DNA of 34,410 nucleotides from Alphaproteobacteria bacterium (GCA_017477185.1 JAFUXF010000040.1:1-34410); one strand, 5' to 3'. Positions 5,753-15,059 are shown, numbered from the stretch's first letter. The notes: generated by a model not told the origin, from the sequence alone. Numbers and translations: made by a program.

Positions 5753-7626
5753 TCTTTTTGTAGATATTGTTTCAATAAATGAACGGTCAAAAGCTGGGGT
5801 AAAATTGTCGGTTGAGGATTCATCCCGTCATAATAAACATATAAAGGTACGCTGTTACGCCCGTATTGAGCTAACGCACTGGTAATATATGTGTCTTTTG
5901 AGGTCCAATCAGCTTTTAATAAGGTAATATTTTGCTCATTGACTAATCTTTTAAATGCCTTTGATGACAGAGCCGTTTTCTCATTAACTAAACATGTCAA
6001 ACACCATTTAGCGGTAAAATCAATGAATACCGGTCGGTTTTGTTGTTGAAGAGAAGATAATTTTTCCGGAGAAAAAGTTTCCCAAGCTAAACTATCCGGT
6101 TCTTGCCAAGCCGGCGTTGCAGGAGTAACCTGATTATAAAACACCCAACCGAGCCAGAGACATGTAACAAAAACAGGAATTGCAAACAATTTTTTTAGAA
6201 CAACCATCCATTTTCCGGGTCTGGGAAGCATTTTAGCAAAAGTATCTGGAAATAAACCGATAAGTGTGAAAGGTAAGGCATAACCGATTGCCAAAGCTAA
6301 GAAAATCGGAAAATAAATATAAGGAGGTTGGGTCATGCTATAACCAATAGCTGATCCCATAAAAGGAGCCGAACATGGACTTGCAATTAAAACAGATAAC
6401 AACCCCGTAAAAAACGAATTTAATTTTTGTTTTTTTAGAGAAACAGCTCCTAATCTGTTAAAAAATGGCATATGAAAATGAATAAGACCTAAAAACATTA
6501 AACCAATAATGAAAAATAACAACCAAAGAAAAGCCACAAAAATTGGAGATTGTAACTGGAATCCCCAGCCAATCATAGCTCCGCCAAGACGCAAGACCCA
6601 CAGAATCATTGCTATAATCATAAAGGATATAACAACCCCGACAAAATAAAACAGAGCTTCAACGGCAACGCCTCGATGAGAATGTATGTTATTTAATAAA
6701 TTCAAAGACTTAATGAAAAGAATAGGAAAAATACAAGGCATCAGATTGAGAATAATTCCACCGACAAAAGCCATCAACAGCATTAGAATAAAAGAATTTG
6801 AAGATGGAAAAGATACAGCATATTCCGCTTCTTTTAATAATACTTCAAAATTACCGGCATTACTCAAGATAATTGCTTTAAACTGGGAGGGTACAGAGAC
6901 ATCTTTTTGTAAAGAAGCGTCAATAAATAAATTATTATCTGTTACATTAAAATTATTCGGCATGTTATTGATAATTAATCCTTTTTCGAAAGGAATAAGT
7001 TTAAGAGAAGATGGTGAAATATTACCTAAATCAGGAATTTGAATTTGTAATTTTCCATGGCGTACCGAGAAAGAACCGGTTGCATATTGTTGCGGAAATG
7101 TTGCTTGAGCATTCGTATACTCACTTTTCCAATCATCAGATATAATAACACTGTCTTCGACAGGCACATCTAAGGACAGAGTCAATGTTTCTTCTACGCA
7201 TTCTTCACGGCAGGCAAGCCATGCAGCATCAGCTGTAATATGTAAAGTATCGCCAATTTTAAGGTCTTGGTTAGGAATGACACTAAACAACCAATAGGCT
7301 TTTTTATCATAAGCATATTGCGTAATCATTTTGTGAAGATGAAAATGCTTAGGAACACTTTGTTCTTTTAATTGAGCAGTAGCAAGATCAGAATCCACGA
7401 GAACTTTAGTTGAAGTACCGGTATCTCCGGGGTTGTTCCAATAAATATGCCAGCCTGCTTGCGGTCTTATTTTAACCAAAACCTTAAAAGGCGTTTGAGA
7501 ATCAACGGCTTCATACTGAGAAATAAGGTCAACCTGTGTATGTGTGTAGTAAGATTCTTTTGCATACGCCGGAGTCGCAAGCAAAGAAATGCTAAATAGC
7601 GCAATAAAAAAATATTTCAGAGACAT
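5749..7626 (-). CDS. DsbD/ScsB-like thiol:disulfide reductase
   Basis: 625 residues. A Sec signal (MSLKYFFIALF...TPAYA) is followed by a periplasmic beta domain (about 25-260; 'QAGWHIYWNNPGDTGTST' is typical of the ScsB/DsbD-like N-domain). A DsbD transmembrane domain (about 275-490) carries the two redox cysteines in 'LMPCIFPILF' and 'ASPCSAPFMG'. The C-terminal thioredoxin-like domain has the active site AKWCLTCLVNE. It moves reducing power from the cytoplasm to periplasmic proteins. I start at 7626: this ATG follows the upstream gene's stop by 1 nt, with AAGGG upstream, and gives a clean signal peptide. The in-frame codons up to 7674 would only add a basic leader. Confidence 0.88.
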   Translation of the reverse strand: MSLKYFFIALFSISLLATPAYAKESYYTHTQVDLISQYEAVDSQTPFKVLVKIRPQAGWHIYWNNPGDTGTSTKVLVDSDLATAQLKEQSVPKHFHLHKMITQYAYDKKAYWLFSVIPNQDLKIGDTLHITADAAWLACREECVEETLTLSLDVPVEDSVIISDDWKSEYTNAQATFPQQYATGSFSVRHGKLQIQIPDLGNISPSSLKLIPFEKGLIINNMPNNFNVTDNNLFIDASLQKDVSVPSQFKAIILSNAGNFEVLLKEAEYAVSFPSSNSFILMLLMAFVGGIILNLMPCIFPILFIKSLNLLNNIHSHRGVAVEALFYFVGVVISFMIIAMILWVLRLGGAMIGWGFQLQSPIFVAFLWLLFFIIGLMFLGLIHFHMPFFNRLGAVSLKKQKLNSFFTGLLSVLIASPCSAPFMGSAIGYSMTQPPYIYFPIFLALAIGYALPFTLIGLFPDTFAKMLPRPGKWMVVLKKLFAIPVFVTCLWLGWVFYNQVTPATPAWQEPDSLAWETFSPEKLSSLQQQNRPVFIDFTAKWCLTCLVNEKTALSSKAFKRLVNEQNITLLKADWTSKDTYITSALAQYGRNSVPLYVYYDGMNPQPTILPQLLTVHLLKQYLQKD

Positions 7627-7627
7627 T

Positions 7628-8338
7628 CTATTTTTTACCCTTAGAGGATTTTTTTTCAGCAATAACAAAAACATAATAAGAAGATATGATGACGCTGCCT
7701 GCTTTTACAAAACAGAAAATTCCAAGAATAACAGCCAACGGCATAAACAATCTCGGGACAATACATAAAATAAACAAGGTTGTAAAAGTTTCAAAACCTT
7801 GTGCTATTCCACCGAGATAAAAAGGAGACTCACTCAATTGCAGATGAGACTCATCTTTTTCATTGCCGACAACAATACCATAAGCCAATAGAGCACAAGC
7901 TGAAGAGACAAATGCAAACAATAAAAAGGTTGCAGCTACAGCATTTTGCTCGGGGTTAGCCAATGCAAACCCAAAAATAATACCGGCATAAAAAACATAA
8001 TCGAGGGTTGCATCAAAAAATATTCCAAATTTTGTTGGTTTATTTAGTTTAGCAACGGCTCCATCCAAAATATCGCATAATCTGTTGATTAAGATACAGA
8101 CCAAAGCATAGCCGTAATGTTCTATAGCTAAAAAGTTAATAGCCAACAAGCCGATAACAAAACCGATTAATGTAATCATATTTGCAGAAATACCGCTTTT
8201 AGCTATTAATTTTGCTGTTTTTTGAATGATTTTATGAAGAGAACGAGATGCTCTCGTGCAAGATTTGTTGCAAATCTTAAAAAAGCTGTTGATTTTTTCA
8301 TTAGACAATTTAGATTTTAAATCAGCAAATTTAAACAT
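7628..8338 (-). CDS. CDP-alcohol phosphatidyltransferase family protein
   Basis: About 236 residues with several membrane segments and the family active site, here 'DILDGAVAKLNKPTKFG' followed by 'FFDATLD' (consensus D..DG..AR...G...D...D). The usual Arg is Lys and the spacing to the Gly is one residue shorter than in PgsA, as in the YnjF-like branch. Such enzymes transfer a phosphatidyl or similar group from CDP-alcohols in the inner membrane; the alcohol substrate cannot be told. The start is ambiguous between 8353 and 8338; AAAGG sits at a good distance from 8338. It is co-transcribed and closely coupled with the thiol reductase gene downstream. Confidence 0.8.
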   Translation of the reverse strand: MFKFADLKSKLSNEKINSFFKICNKSCTRASRSLHKIIQKTAKLIAKSGISANMITLIGFVIGLLAINFLAIEHYGYALVCILINRLCDILDGAVAKLNKPTKFGIFFDATLDYVFYAGIIFGFALANPEQNAVAATFLLFAFVSSACALLAYGIVVGNEKDESHLQLSESPFYLGGIAQGFETFTTLFILCIVPRLFMPLAVILGIFCFVKAGSVIISSYYVFVIAEKKSSKGKK

Positions 8339-8429
8339 GGCATGACCTTTCATAAAATGATAAGACTAACTTAATACATTTAGATTTAAAAGTAAACGCC
8401 AATAACTTATTTTTAACAGGTATAAAACA

Positions 8430-9479
8430 GTGAAAGCCAAAGTATTAAAAATTTTTCTGATTAGTTTGATTGCCGGTGCGGCAATATTTTATTATTTTTA
8501 CCATTCGCAGCCGTCACAAATAATGACCGGAGAGACCATGAATACATACTATCGCATAGTTATTCGTGACGGGCATGAAAACACATTACTGCACAATATG
8601 ATCAAAGATGAATTATTGCAAATCAATAAGGAAATGTCTGTTTTTGACAGTATGTCTGATATTTCACAATTTAACCAAAATACGGAAGAGAAGTGGATTG
8701 ATATTCCTGAGAACCTTTCAGTTGTTTTAAAAGCCTCTTATCAGATATATAATCAAACGAATGGTTATTTTGACCCGTCAATCGGTCCTTTAGCTGAAAT
8801 TTGGGGATTTGGTGTTAATAAAACTCATAAAATTCCTTCTGCTGAAGAAATTAAAGCGACAAAACAAAATGTTGGCTTAGATAAGATAACATTCAGCAGG
8901 GATTTTCGTAAAGCCAAAAAAAGCAACTTAAATATATCCCTAAATTTGTCAGCAATCGCCAAAGGGTATGCTGTAGATAGAATTGCGCAATTATTGGAAG
9001 CACAAGGATATCAAAACTATATTGTAGACATAGGTGGAGAGATCCGTACCAAAGGAGGACGTAGTAATAATGAGGCGGGTTGGAATATAGCGATTGCCCG
9101 TCCGGATAGTGAAACGGTGGGGAATTATGCTTATGCTGTTCGTTTAATTGATATGTCGGTTGCAACCTCCGGAGATTATCGCAATTATTTCAATATGGAA
9201 GGGAAGCGCTATTCACATACGATTGATCCTAAAACGGGGTATCCGGTAGAACACAATTTGGCATCTGTAACGGTGTTTGATAAAGAATGTATGCGTGCTG
9301 ATGCTCTGGCAACGGGAATTATGTCGATGGGAGAAAAGAAGGGTATTGAATTTGCCAATAAACATAAAATTCCGGTTATTTTATTTGTTCACTCAGATGA
9401 TGGTTTTCAAACGGTTATGTCAAATGAGGGAAAAAACTTATTACAAAAAATTTCCTTAAAAGAAACACTTCAGGAATAA
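8430..9479 (+). CDS. apbE: FAD:protein FMN transferase
   Basis: 349 residues with an N-terminal membrane anchor or signal (about 7-24). The ApbE domain shows 'MTGETMNTYYRI', 'FDPSIGPLAEIWGFG', 'LSAIAKGYAVDRI', 'VDIGGEIRTKG', 'HTIDPKTGYPV' and the Mg-binding 'MRADALATGIMSMG'. ApbE attaches FMN to a threonine in (S/T)GAT-like motifs of its targets; RnfG and RnfD, encoded downstream on the same strand, are the known substrates. It starts with GTG, with AGG 11 nt upstream. It is the first gene of the putative apbE-rseC-rnf cluster and is divergent from the phosphatidyltransferase gene. Confidence 0.94.
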   Translation: MKAKVLKIFLISLIAGAAIFYYFYHSQPSQIMTGETMNTYYRIVIRDGHENTLLHNMIKDELLQINKEMSVFDSMSDISQFNQNTEEKWIDIPENLSVVLKASYQIYNQTNGYFDPSIGPLAEIWGFGVNKTHKIPSAEEIKATKQNVGLDKITFSRDFRKAKKSNLNISLNLSAIAKGYAVDRIAQLLEAQGYQNYIVDIGGEIRTKGGRSNNEAGWNIAIARPDSETVGNYAYAVRLIDMSVATSGDYRNYFNMEGKRYSHTIDPKTGYPVEHNLASVTVFDKECMRADALATGIMSMGEKKGIEFANKHKIPVILFVHSDDGFQTVMSNEGKNLLQKISLKETLQE

Positions 9480-9487
9480 GAGAATTG

Positions 9488-9892
9488 ATGAAGGGGATTA
9501 TCTCAAATATTAGAGGAAAAGACATAACGATTCGAATACAATGTCAATCGGCTTGCGTACATTGTTCGCTGCATAATACTTGTCCGATAGATATAAAAGA
9601 AAAAAGCATTACTATCAAGCAATTAAATGCAAAACATTACAAAATTGGACAAGAAGTTTATTTGTCATTGAGTAAAAAAAGTATGGTATTAAGCCTGTTA
9701 TTTGCGTATGGAATACCCTTATTGTTAATGTTAGGAATAGTATTTTTAGGAATAAAGCTAAACTGGTCAGATACCTTAATAGGTATAATGGCATTGGCAG
9801 GGTTAATTCCATATTATATTCTGTTATTTATTTTTAATTCATATCTTAAAAAATATTTTATGATTCTGATATCTGAAAATCCTGTGGATTAG
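9488..9892 (+). CDS. rseC: RseC/SoxR-reducing-system family membrane protein
   Basis: 134 residues. An N-terminal soluble part carries four clustered cysteines (C.SACVHCSLHNTC), followed by two membrane segments (about 68-90 and 97-117). This matches the RseC_MucC family (PF04246 type), members of which lie next to rnf genes and act with Rnf/Rsx in keeping SoxR reduced in enterobacteria. It follows apbE by 8 nt. I start at ATG 9488; a TTG immediately before it is also in frame. The symbol is by family only; a role in an RseA/sigma-E pathway is not implied. Confidence 0.82.
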   Translation: MKGIISNIRGKDITIRIQCQSACVHCSLHNTCPIDIKEKSITIKQLNAKHYKIGQEVYLSLSKKSMVLSLLFAYGIPLLLMLGIVFLGIKLNWSDTLIGIMALAGLIPYYILLFIFNSYLKKYFMILISENPVD

Positions 9893-9969
9893 TTCTCTAA
9901 ATCGGAAAAAATGCTTGGTAATTTTTTTTTATATGCTAATTTCTATACATACGGATAGAGAGGACAAAT

Positions 9970-10815
9970 ATGATTACCGCTTTAATACTAAATATTGTCA
10001 CATTATGCAGCATAGCAGCATTGGCCGCTGTTGTTTTATATATGGTTTCAAAAAAATTTGCGGTTGAACAGTCAGCTTTAGAAACAGCGGTATTTGAGGT
10101 GTTGCCTCATGCCAATTGCGGAGCTTGCGGTAAAGCCGGCTGTCAGGATTTTGCCAAAGCCTACGCACAAGCAGGCACCGAAGAACTGCAAAATCTCTAT
10201 TGTCCGGTCGGTGGGCGGAAAGTTATGCAAAAATTAGCCGCACTTAAAGGAAGCGGCACACTTTCTATTGCGCCGACATGTGCAGTACTGCGCTGCAATG
10301 GAACTTGTCAAAATGCACCGGATAAAATGGTGTATGACGGATTACGAAGTTGTCGTGTTGCTAATGATATTATGTCCGGAAAAAGCGGTTGTCCGAATGG
10401 TTGTTTACGCTTAGGTGATTGTGTTCAGGTTTGTCAATTTGGAGCCTTGCGTATTAACCCTCAAACCGGCATTCCTGAAATAGATTATCATAAATGCACT
10501 TCTTGTGGCGCATGTGTTAAAAGGTGTCCGCGCGGCTTGTTTGAGATTCGTCCGATTGTGAAAGGACAGCAAGTTTATGTGGCTTGCCGAAATAAGCAAA
10601 AAGGATCTGTTGCGCGTAAAAATTGTACGTCTGCATGTATTGCATGTGGTAAATGTGCAAAACTCAATTCCGAGATTGTTGTTGAAAATAATTTAGCATA
10701 TATTCCGGCATCTGTTTCGCCGATTGAATATGGACAGAAATTAGCTGATGAATGTCCTGTTAAAGCCATTCATTACCGTAAAGATATAGTCAAAGGAGAA
10801 AGTCATGAAGGCTAA
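9970..10815 (+). CDS. rnfB: Rnf complex iron-sulfur subunit RnfB
   Basis: 281 residues. It has an N-terminal membrane helix (about 2-26), then the 4Fe-4S motif 'NCGACGKAGCQDFAKAYAQA' with the fourth Cys in 'LYCPVGG' (about 49-78). Other cysteine clusters follow, including a ferredoxin-type 'CTSCGACVKRCPRGLFEI' and 'CIACGKCAKL'. RnfB passes electrons between ferredoxin and the membrane part of the complex. GAGAGGA precedes the ATG. A 77-nt gap from rseC holds a weak promoter-like stretch, so the rnf genes may also have their own promoter. It overlaps rnfC by 11 bp. Confidence 0.95.
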   Translation: MITALILNIVTLCSIAALAAVVLYMVSKKFAVEQSALETAVFEVLPHANCGACGKAGCQDFAKAYAQAGTEELQNLYCPVGGRKVMQKLAALKGSGTLSIAPTCAVLRCNGTCQNAPDKMVYDGLRSCRVANDIMSGKSGCPNGCLRLGDCVQVCQFGALRINPQTGIPEIDYHKCTSCGACVKRCPRGLFEIRPIVKGQQVYVACRNKQKGSVARKNCTSACIACGKCAKLNSEIVVENNLAYIPASVSPIEYGQKLADECPVKAIHYRKDIVKGESHEG

Positions 10816-12130
10816 AACTTTTGCAATTGGCGGTATTCATATCAATAAACATAAACTTTCTGCAAATACAAAAATAACTGAGTTGGCTTTGCCGGATGTT
10901 GTCTATATTCCGGTTAAGCAACATATTGGTGCTCCGGCAAAAATTATTGTAAAAATCGGAGATAAAGTAAAAGTCGGAACATTATTAGCTGAAGCTGATG
11001 GCGTGTTTTCTGCAAATGTGTTTTCATCCGTTTCGGGAGAAGTCGCCAAGATTGAGGAAATAAATAACGGACAGGGGTATCTTGAAACAGTGATTACCAT
11101 CAAACGTGAGGGAGACGTTTTTGAAGAGGGGATGGATTTAACAGATAATCTTATCACGGATATTCTTGATGATAAAGAAGAACTTCTACGAATTATTACA
11201 CGCGCCGGTATTGTTGGTATGGGTGGTGCCGGTTTCCCCACACCGATTAAAAATAATATTCCTGAAGGCAAAAAAGTAGATACCTTGATTGTTAATGGTA
11301 TAGAATGCGAGCCTTATTTGACGACCGATGGTCGTTTAATGATTGAAAAAGCAGAGCAAATTATTATCGGAACACGGATTTTGAATAAAATTTTAGGAAT
11401 TCAAAACGCCGTTATTGCGATAGATGAGAATAAGCCGAGGGCAATTGCGCGGTTACACCGTATTGCTAAAAGATATGTCGGTGTTAATGTCCAGAAATGT
11501 AAAAGTATTTACCCGCAGGGCGGAGAAAAACAATTAATTAATGCAATTACAGGACGTGAAGTGCCATCCGGAAAATTACCGATTGATACGAATTGTGCTG
11601 TCCAGAATGTAGCAACTGTTTACGCAATTTATGAGGCAGTACAGAAACATATTCCTTTATTTCGACGTGTTGTAACACTAAGTGGCAATATTTCTCATCC
11701 TTGTAATTATTTGGTACGGATTGGTACACCGATATCTTTTGTTTTGAAAGAGAGCAATATCCCGTTAGAAAAAGTCGGGAAGATTATCAGCGGAGGTCCG
11801 ATGATGGGACGAACGATTTCATCATTAGAGGCTCCGATTACGAAGACAACTTCAGGTATTACCGTATTTTTAGAGGAAAATTCTTATAAACCGGAGACGA
11901 CATCATGCTTACGTTGCGGTAAATGTGTTGATGCTTGCCCCATGGGGTTAATGCCGTTAAATATCCGTGATGCGGTTGAGCATAATGAATTTCAAAATTT
12001 AAAACAATTGCATGTGCAGGATTGTATTTTATGTGGGAGCTGTTCATATGTATGTCCGGCAAAAATTCCACTGCTAGATTATTGTAAAATAGGAAAATAT
12101 GAACTTTCTAAACTTCAAAAAAAGGCGTAA
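10805..12130 (+). CDS. rnfC: Rnf complex NADH-binding subunit RnfC
   Basis: 441 residues. An N-terminal barrel-like domain is followed by the flavin/NADH-binding region ('IVGMGGAGFPTPIKNNIPEG', 'VNGIECEPYLTTDGRL', 'YPQGGEKQLINAITGREVPS'). The C-terminal region holds two 4Fe-4S motifs: CLRCGKCVDACPMGL and CILCGSCSYVCPAKI. It is the entry/exit site for NADH. It lacks the long Ala/Lys-rich C-terminal extension of gammaproteobacterial RsxC. The ribosome site AAAGGAG lies within the end of rnfB. Confidence 0.95.
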   Translation: MKAKTFAIGGIHINKHKLSANTKITELALPDVVYIPVKQHIGAPAKIIVKIGDKVKVGTLLAEADGVFSANVFSSVSGEVAKIEEINNGQGYLETVITIKREGDVFEEGMDLTDNLITDILDDKEELLRIITRAGIVGMGGAGFPTPIKNNIPEGKKVDTLIVNGIECEPYLTTDGRLMIEKAEQIIIGTRILNKILGIQNAVIAIDENKPRAIARLHRIAKRYVGVNVQKCKSIYPQGGEKQLINAITGREVPSGKLPIDTNCAVQNVATVYAIYEAVQKHIPLFRRVVTLSGNISHPCNYLVRIGTPISFVLKESNIPLEKVGKIISGGPMMGRTISSLEAPITKTTSGITVFLEENSYKPETTSCLRCGKCVDACPMGLMPLNIRDAVEHNEFQNLKQLHVQDCILCGSCSYVCPAKIPLLDYCKIGKYELSKLQKKA

Positions 12131-12133
12131 ACC

Positions 12134-13096
12134 ATGTTTAAAATGTCGACTTCTCCGCATATAAACTCCAAACAAACAACCCAAACAATTATGCGTGATG
12201 TGATTGTTGCGTTGTCTCCGGCTATCTTTGCCGCTCTATGCTTTTTTGGAATAAATGCCTTGATTGTACTGGTTACATCCGTAAGTTCTTGTGTCTTTTT
12301 TGAATATTTTTTGAGCCGACGTTTAGGCCTAAAAAATAATACTTTTGACTTATCCGCCATTGTAACGGGCGTGTTGTTAGCATTGAATCTACCGGCAACG
12401 ATGCCGATTTGGATGACTATTTTAGGGGCATTTATGGCAATTGGTGTGGCAAAAATGGCTTTTGGCGGAATAGGAAAGAATATCTTTAATCCGGCTCTGG
12501 TCGGACGTGTCTTTTTGTTTATTTCGTTTCCTGTACAAATGACCACATGGGTAAAGCCGCATGTTTTGGAGTTTTTTAATCTTGATGCCGCGACGGCTGC
12601 GACTCCTTTGGCTTCCTTAAAACACTTAACGGTAGCTGAACAATTCAATACGGATTATTTGTCTTTATTTTTGGGAAATATCGGCGGCAGCATGGGAGAA
12701 ACTTCAGCTCTGGCGTTGTTGATAGGTTTTATTTGGATGCTTAAACGTAAAATAATCACTTGGCATATTCCGGTCTGCTATGTAGGGAGTTTTGCCGTGT
12801 GTATATTTATTTCAGCGTTACTGACGGGATCAGCACGTTTCGATGTCTTGGCGCATATTTTATCCGGCGGATTATTGTTGGGGGCAATTTTTATGGCAAC
12901 AGATTATACGACGTCCCCGATGACAAAAAAAGGAAAAATTATTTTTGCTGTCGGTTGCGGGGTTATAACCTATATTATCAGGGTATTCGGCTCATATCCT
13001 GAAGGTGTTTCTTTTGCTATTTTAATCATGAATGCTTTTGTGCCGCTGATTGATAGGTATTTTATTCAGTATATATATGGAACAGGGAGAAAATAA
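12134..13096 (+). CDS. rnfD: Rnf complex membrane subunit RnfD
   Basis: 320 residues, strongly hydrophobic with about nine or ten membrane segments, NqrB/RnfD family. Conserved stretches include 'GGIGKNIFNPALVGRVFLF' and 'MATDYTTSPMTKKGK'. The covalent FMN site is probably Thr157 in 'DAATAATPLA', the position corresponding to the (S/T)GAT-like motif of the family; the match is looser than in RnfG. It starts 3 nt after rnfC. Confidence 0.93.
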   Translation: MFKMSTSPHINSKQTTQTIMRDVIVALSPAIFAALCFFGINALIVLVTSVSSCVFFEYFLSRRLGLKNNTFDLSAIVTGVLLALNLPATMPIWMTILGAFMAIGVAKMAFGGIGKNIFNPALVGRVFLFISFPVQMTTWVKPHVLEFFNLDAATAATPLASLKHLTVAEQFNTDYLSLFLGNIGGSMGETSALALLIGFIWMLKRKIITWHIPVCYVGSFAVCIFISALLTGSARFDVLAHILSGGLLLGAIFMATDYTTSPMTKKGKIIFAVGCGVITYIIRVFGSYPEGVSFAILIMNAFVPLIDRYFIQYIYGTGRK

Positions 13097-13690
13097 ATGG
13101 CTAAGCCGTCTTCTCAAATTTTTATTATCTTCAAAATAATGTTTGTGGTAAGTTTTTTGACAGCAGTTTTTGTCGGAAGTATTTATCATGTGACGAAAAA
13201 GCCGATACAAGAGGCGCAAAATAAAATAATTGCCGAAAGTATCAAGGAGATTATCCCTTCAGAATTTGATAATAATCCGTTTGCTGAAAAAATTACGCTC
13301 AAGCAAGATAAAGAAAGATTTACATTATATCCGGCACGTCTTGAAGGATATGTCACGGCAATTGCAATGAAGAGCTTTTCTAATAAAGGCTATGGCGGCA
13401 GATTAGATGTTTTGGTTAGTTTCTTACTTGATGGAACAATTGGCAACTATAAAGTCATTAAACATCAAGAGACACCGGGATTAGGTTCAAAAGTTAATGA
13501 TGAAAGCTTCAAAAAAGGGATTATCGGTAAAAATCCGGCATCTGAGAGCTTTAAGGTTAAACAAGATGGTGGCGAGATTGACGCTATTACCGGTGCCACA
13601 ATTACCTCACGAGCTTTGATAGATGCTATTCAAAAGGCCTATCACGGCTATCAAAAATTCAACGCAGGAGTAAATCATGAAGCAGAATAG
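13097..13690 (+). CDS. rnfG: Rnf complex flavoprotein subunit RnfG
   Basis: 197 residues: one N-terminal membrane helix (about 10-30) and a periplasmic FMN-binding domain. The flavinylation motif is 'AITGATITS', with Thr168 the predicted FMN acceptor, modified by ApbE. 'ETPGLGSKV' is also typical. The ATG directly follows the rnfD stop, and GGGAG lies just upstream. Confidence 0.94.
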   Translation: MAKPSSQIFIIFKIMFVVSFLTAVFVGSIYHVTKKPIQEAQNKIIAESIKEIIPSEFDNNPFAEKITLKQDKERFTLYPARLEGYVTAIAMKSFSNKGYGGRLDVLVSFLLDGTIGNYKVIKHQETPGLGSKVNDESFKKGIIGKNPASESFKVKQDGGEIDAITGATITSRALIDAIQKAYHGYQKFNAGVNHEAE

Positions 13691-14273
13691 TTGGCAAAAC
13701 CTTACCAGAGGCATTATTCGCGAAAACCCGATATTCGTAATGATGCTCGGTATGTGTCCGACCTTAGGCGTGACAACCTCAGCTATCAATGGTTTGGGTA
13801 TGGGGTTGGCGACACTGTTTGTACTGATATTTTCCAATATAACGATTTCCTTGGTTAAAAAGGTCATACCTGATATTGTCAGAATCCCTTGTTATATTGT
13901 GATTATAGCCTCCGGTGTGACAATACTGGAGATGGTTATGGCTGCGTATTTACCTGATTTGTACGCAGCATTAGGGCTTTATATTCCCCTGATTGTAGTT
14001 AATTGCCTGATATTAGGCAGAGCAGAGGCCTTTGCCGCACATAACAATGTTTTGTCATCGTTATTGGATGCTATCGGTATGGGGTTAGGTTTTACATTAA
14101 GCCTGACAGTTTTGGGTATGATGAGGGAAATTTTAGGATCATATTCTGTTTTTGGGTATTCATTTGCCACTGCAGATGCCGAACCGATATTGCTGTTTAT
14201 TATGCCTCCCGGAGCTTTTTTAGCATTAGCAGGATTAATGTTAAGTTTCAATAAATTGAAAGGGCAAAAATAA
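13677..14273 (+). CDS. rnfE: Rnf complex membrane subunit RnfE
   Basis: 198 residues, about six membrane segments, NqrD/RnfE family. The opening is typical ('NPIFVMMLGMCPTLGVTTSA'), with the Cys that in homologues helps hold an intramembrane iron-sulfur centre shared with RnfA. 'LEMVMAAYLPDLYAALGLYI' and 'LGRAEAFA' are also conserved. The start overlaps rnfG by 14 bp and has GGAG upstream. Confidence 0.94.
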   Translation: MKQNSWQNLTRGIIRENPIFVMMLGMCPTLGVTTSAINGLGMGLATLFVLIFSNITISLVKKVIPDIVRIPCYIVIIASGVTILEMVMAAYLPDLYAALGLYIPLIVVNCLILGRAEAFAAHNNVLSSLLDAIGMGLGFTLSLTVLGMMREILGSYSVFGYSFATADAEPILLFIMPPGAFLALAGLMLSFNKLKGQK

Positions 14274-14836
14274 TGAGTTATTTGACGATTTTTATTGCCG
14301 CTATTTTTGTAAATAATATTGTTTTATCGCAATTTTTAGGAATATGTCCGTTTTTGGGCGTTTCAAAAAAAATCTCAACAGCTTTGGGGATGGGAATGGC
14401 GGTTATGTTTGTAATGACTTTATCTGCCATTGTTACTCACTTGGTTTACTATCAATTATTAGTACCGTTTCATTTGGAATATATGCGAACAATTGCTTTT
14501 ATTTTAGTTATTGCGGCTTTGGTACAAATGGTCGAGATTATTCTTAAAAAGACATCTCCGGCGTTATATGAGGCATTAGGTATATTTTTACCGTTGATTA
14601 CGACTAACTGTGCAGTATTGGGCGTTGCTATTTTAGCCATACAAAAAGATTATGGTTTGGTGTCATCGGTTTGTTATAATTTAGCTAATGCTATGGGGTT
14701 TACGTTAGCAATCGTGCTGTTTGCCGGTATGCGAGAGAGATTAGATAGAGCAGGGGTTCCGGAATGCTTAAAAGGTGCACCGATTGCATTGATTACAGCA
14801 GGTTTGTTATCGATGGCGTTTATGGGCTTGAGGTAA
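14273..14836 (+). CDS. rnfA: Rnf complex membrane subunit RnfA
   Basis: 187 residues, about six membrane segments, NqrE/RnfA family: 'NNIVLSQFLGICPFLGVSKK' at the start and 'LPLITTNCAVLGVAILAIQK' in the middle, each with one of the paired cysteines that pair with RnfE. The start overlaps the rnfE stop by one base (TAATG). It is the last gene of the operon and is followed at once by a strong terminator. Confidence 0.94.
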   Translation: MSYLTIFIAAIFVNNIVLSQFLGICPFLGVSKKISTALGMGMAVMFVMTLSAIVTHLVYYQLLVPFHLEYMRTIAFILVIAALVQMVEIILKKTSPALYEALGIFLPLITTNCAVLGVAILAIQKDYGLVSSVCYNLANAMGFTLAIVLFAGMRERLDRAGVPECLKGAPIALITAGLLSMAFMGLR

Positions 14837-14863
14837 AAAATTGCTCCTGATGGAGCAATTTTT
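14835..14863 (+). terminator. Terminator of the rnf operon
   Basis: Stem AAAATTGCTCC / GGAGCAATTTT, loop TGAT, T-run. It begins at the rnfA stop codon. Confidence 0.88.
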
Positions 14864-14999
14864 AACGAAAGGCGAAGTTTTTCTGCTGAGAAAGGGAAGC
14901 GACAGCGACCGCAACGAATGCTGAAAAACGAGTGACCGAAGCGCAGTTAGCGAGGAACGAGCTTACAAGCAAGAAGAGGTAAAAACAGAATCAAAGAGA
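14864..14999. repeat. GC-rich non-coding repeat-like segment
   Basis: Between two terminators lies about 130 bp of GC-rich, purine-skewed sequence made of GCGA/CGAA-like units (for example AACGAAAGGCGAAG, GCGACAGCGACCGCAACGAA, GCGAGGAACGAGC), with GTTTTTC...GAAAAAC able to pair across it. No gene is seen. It shares CGAAAGGCG with the insert next to tRNA-Lys. Composition and position suggest a dispersed intergenic repeat, but a second full copy is not present in the window. Confidence 0.4.
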
Positions 15000-15008
15000 G
15001 GCTTAAAA

Positions 15009-15047
15009 CAAAAAAAGGAAGAGATGTAAAGTCTCTTCCTTTTTTTA
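15009..15047. terminator. Bidirectional terminator
   Basis: Stem AAAGGAAGAGA / TCTCTTCCTTT with a short loop (TGTAAAG) and A/T runs on both sides. It insulates the upstream segment from the promoter at 15060. Confidence 0.8.
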
Positions 15048-15059
15048 TGCGTGTCATAC

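Noticed and set aside
12115..12648. 177-codon frame antisense to rnfD
   Set aside because: rnfD on the other strand is a clear family member; the antisense frame is basic, low in family-like motifs and without start signals.
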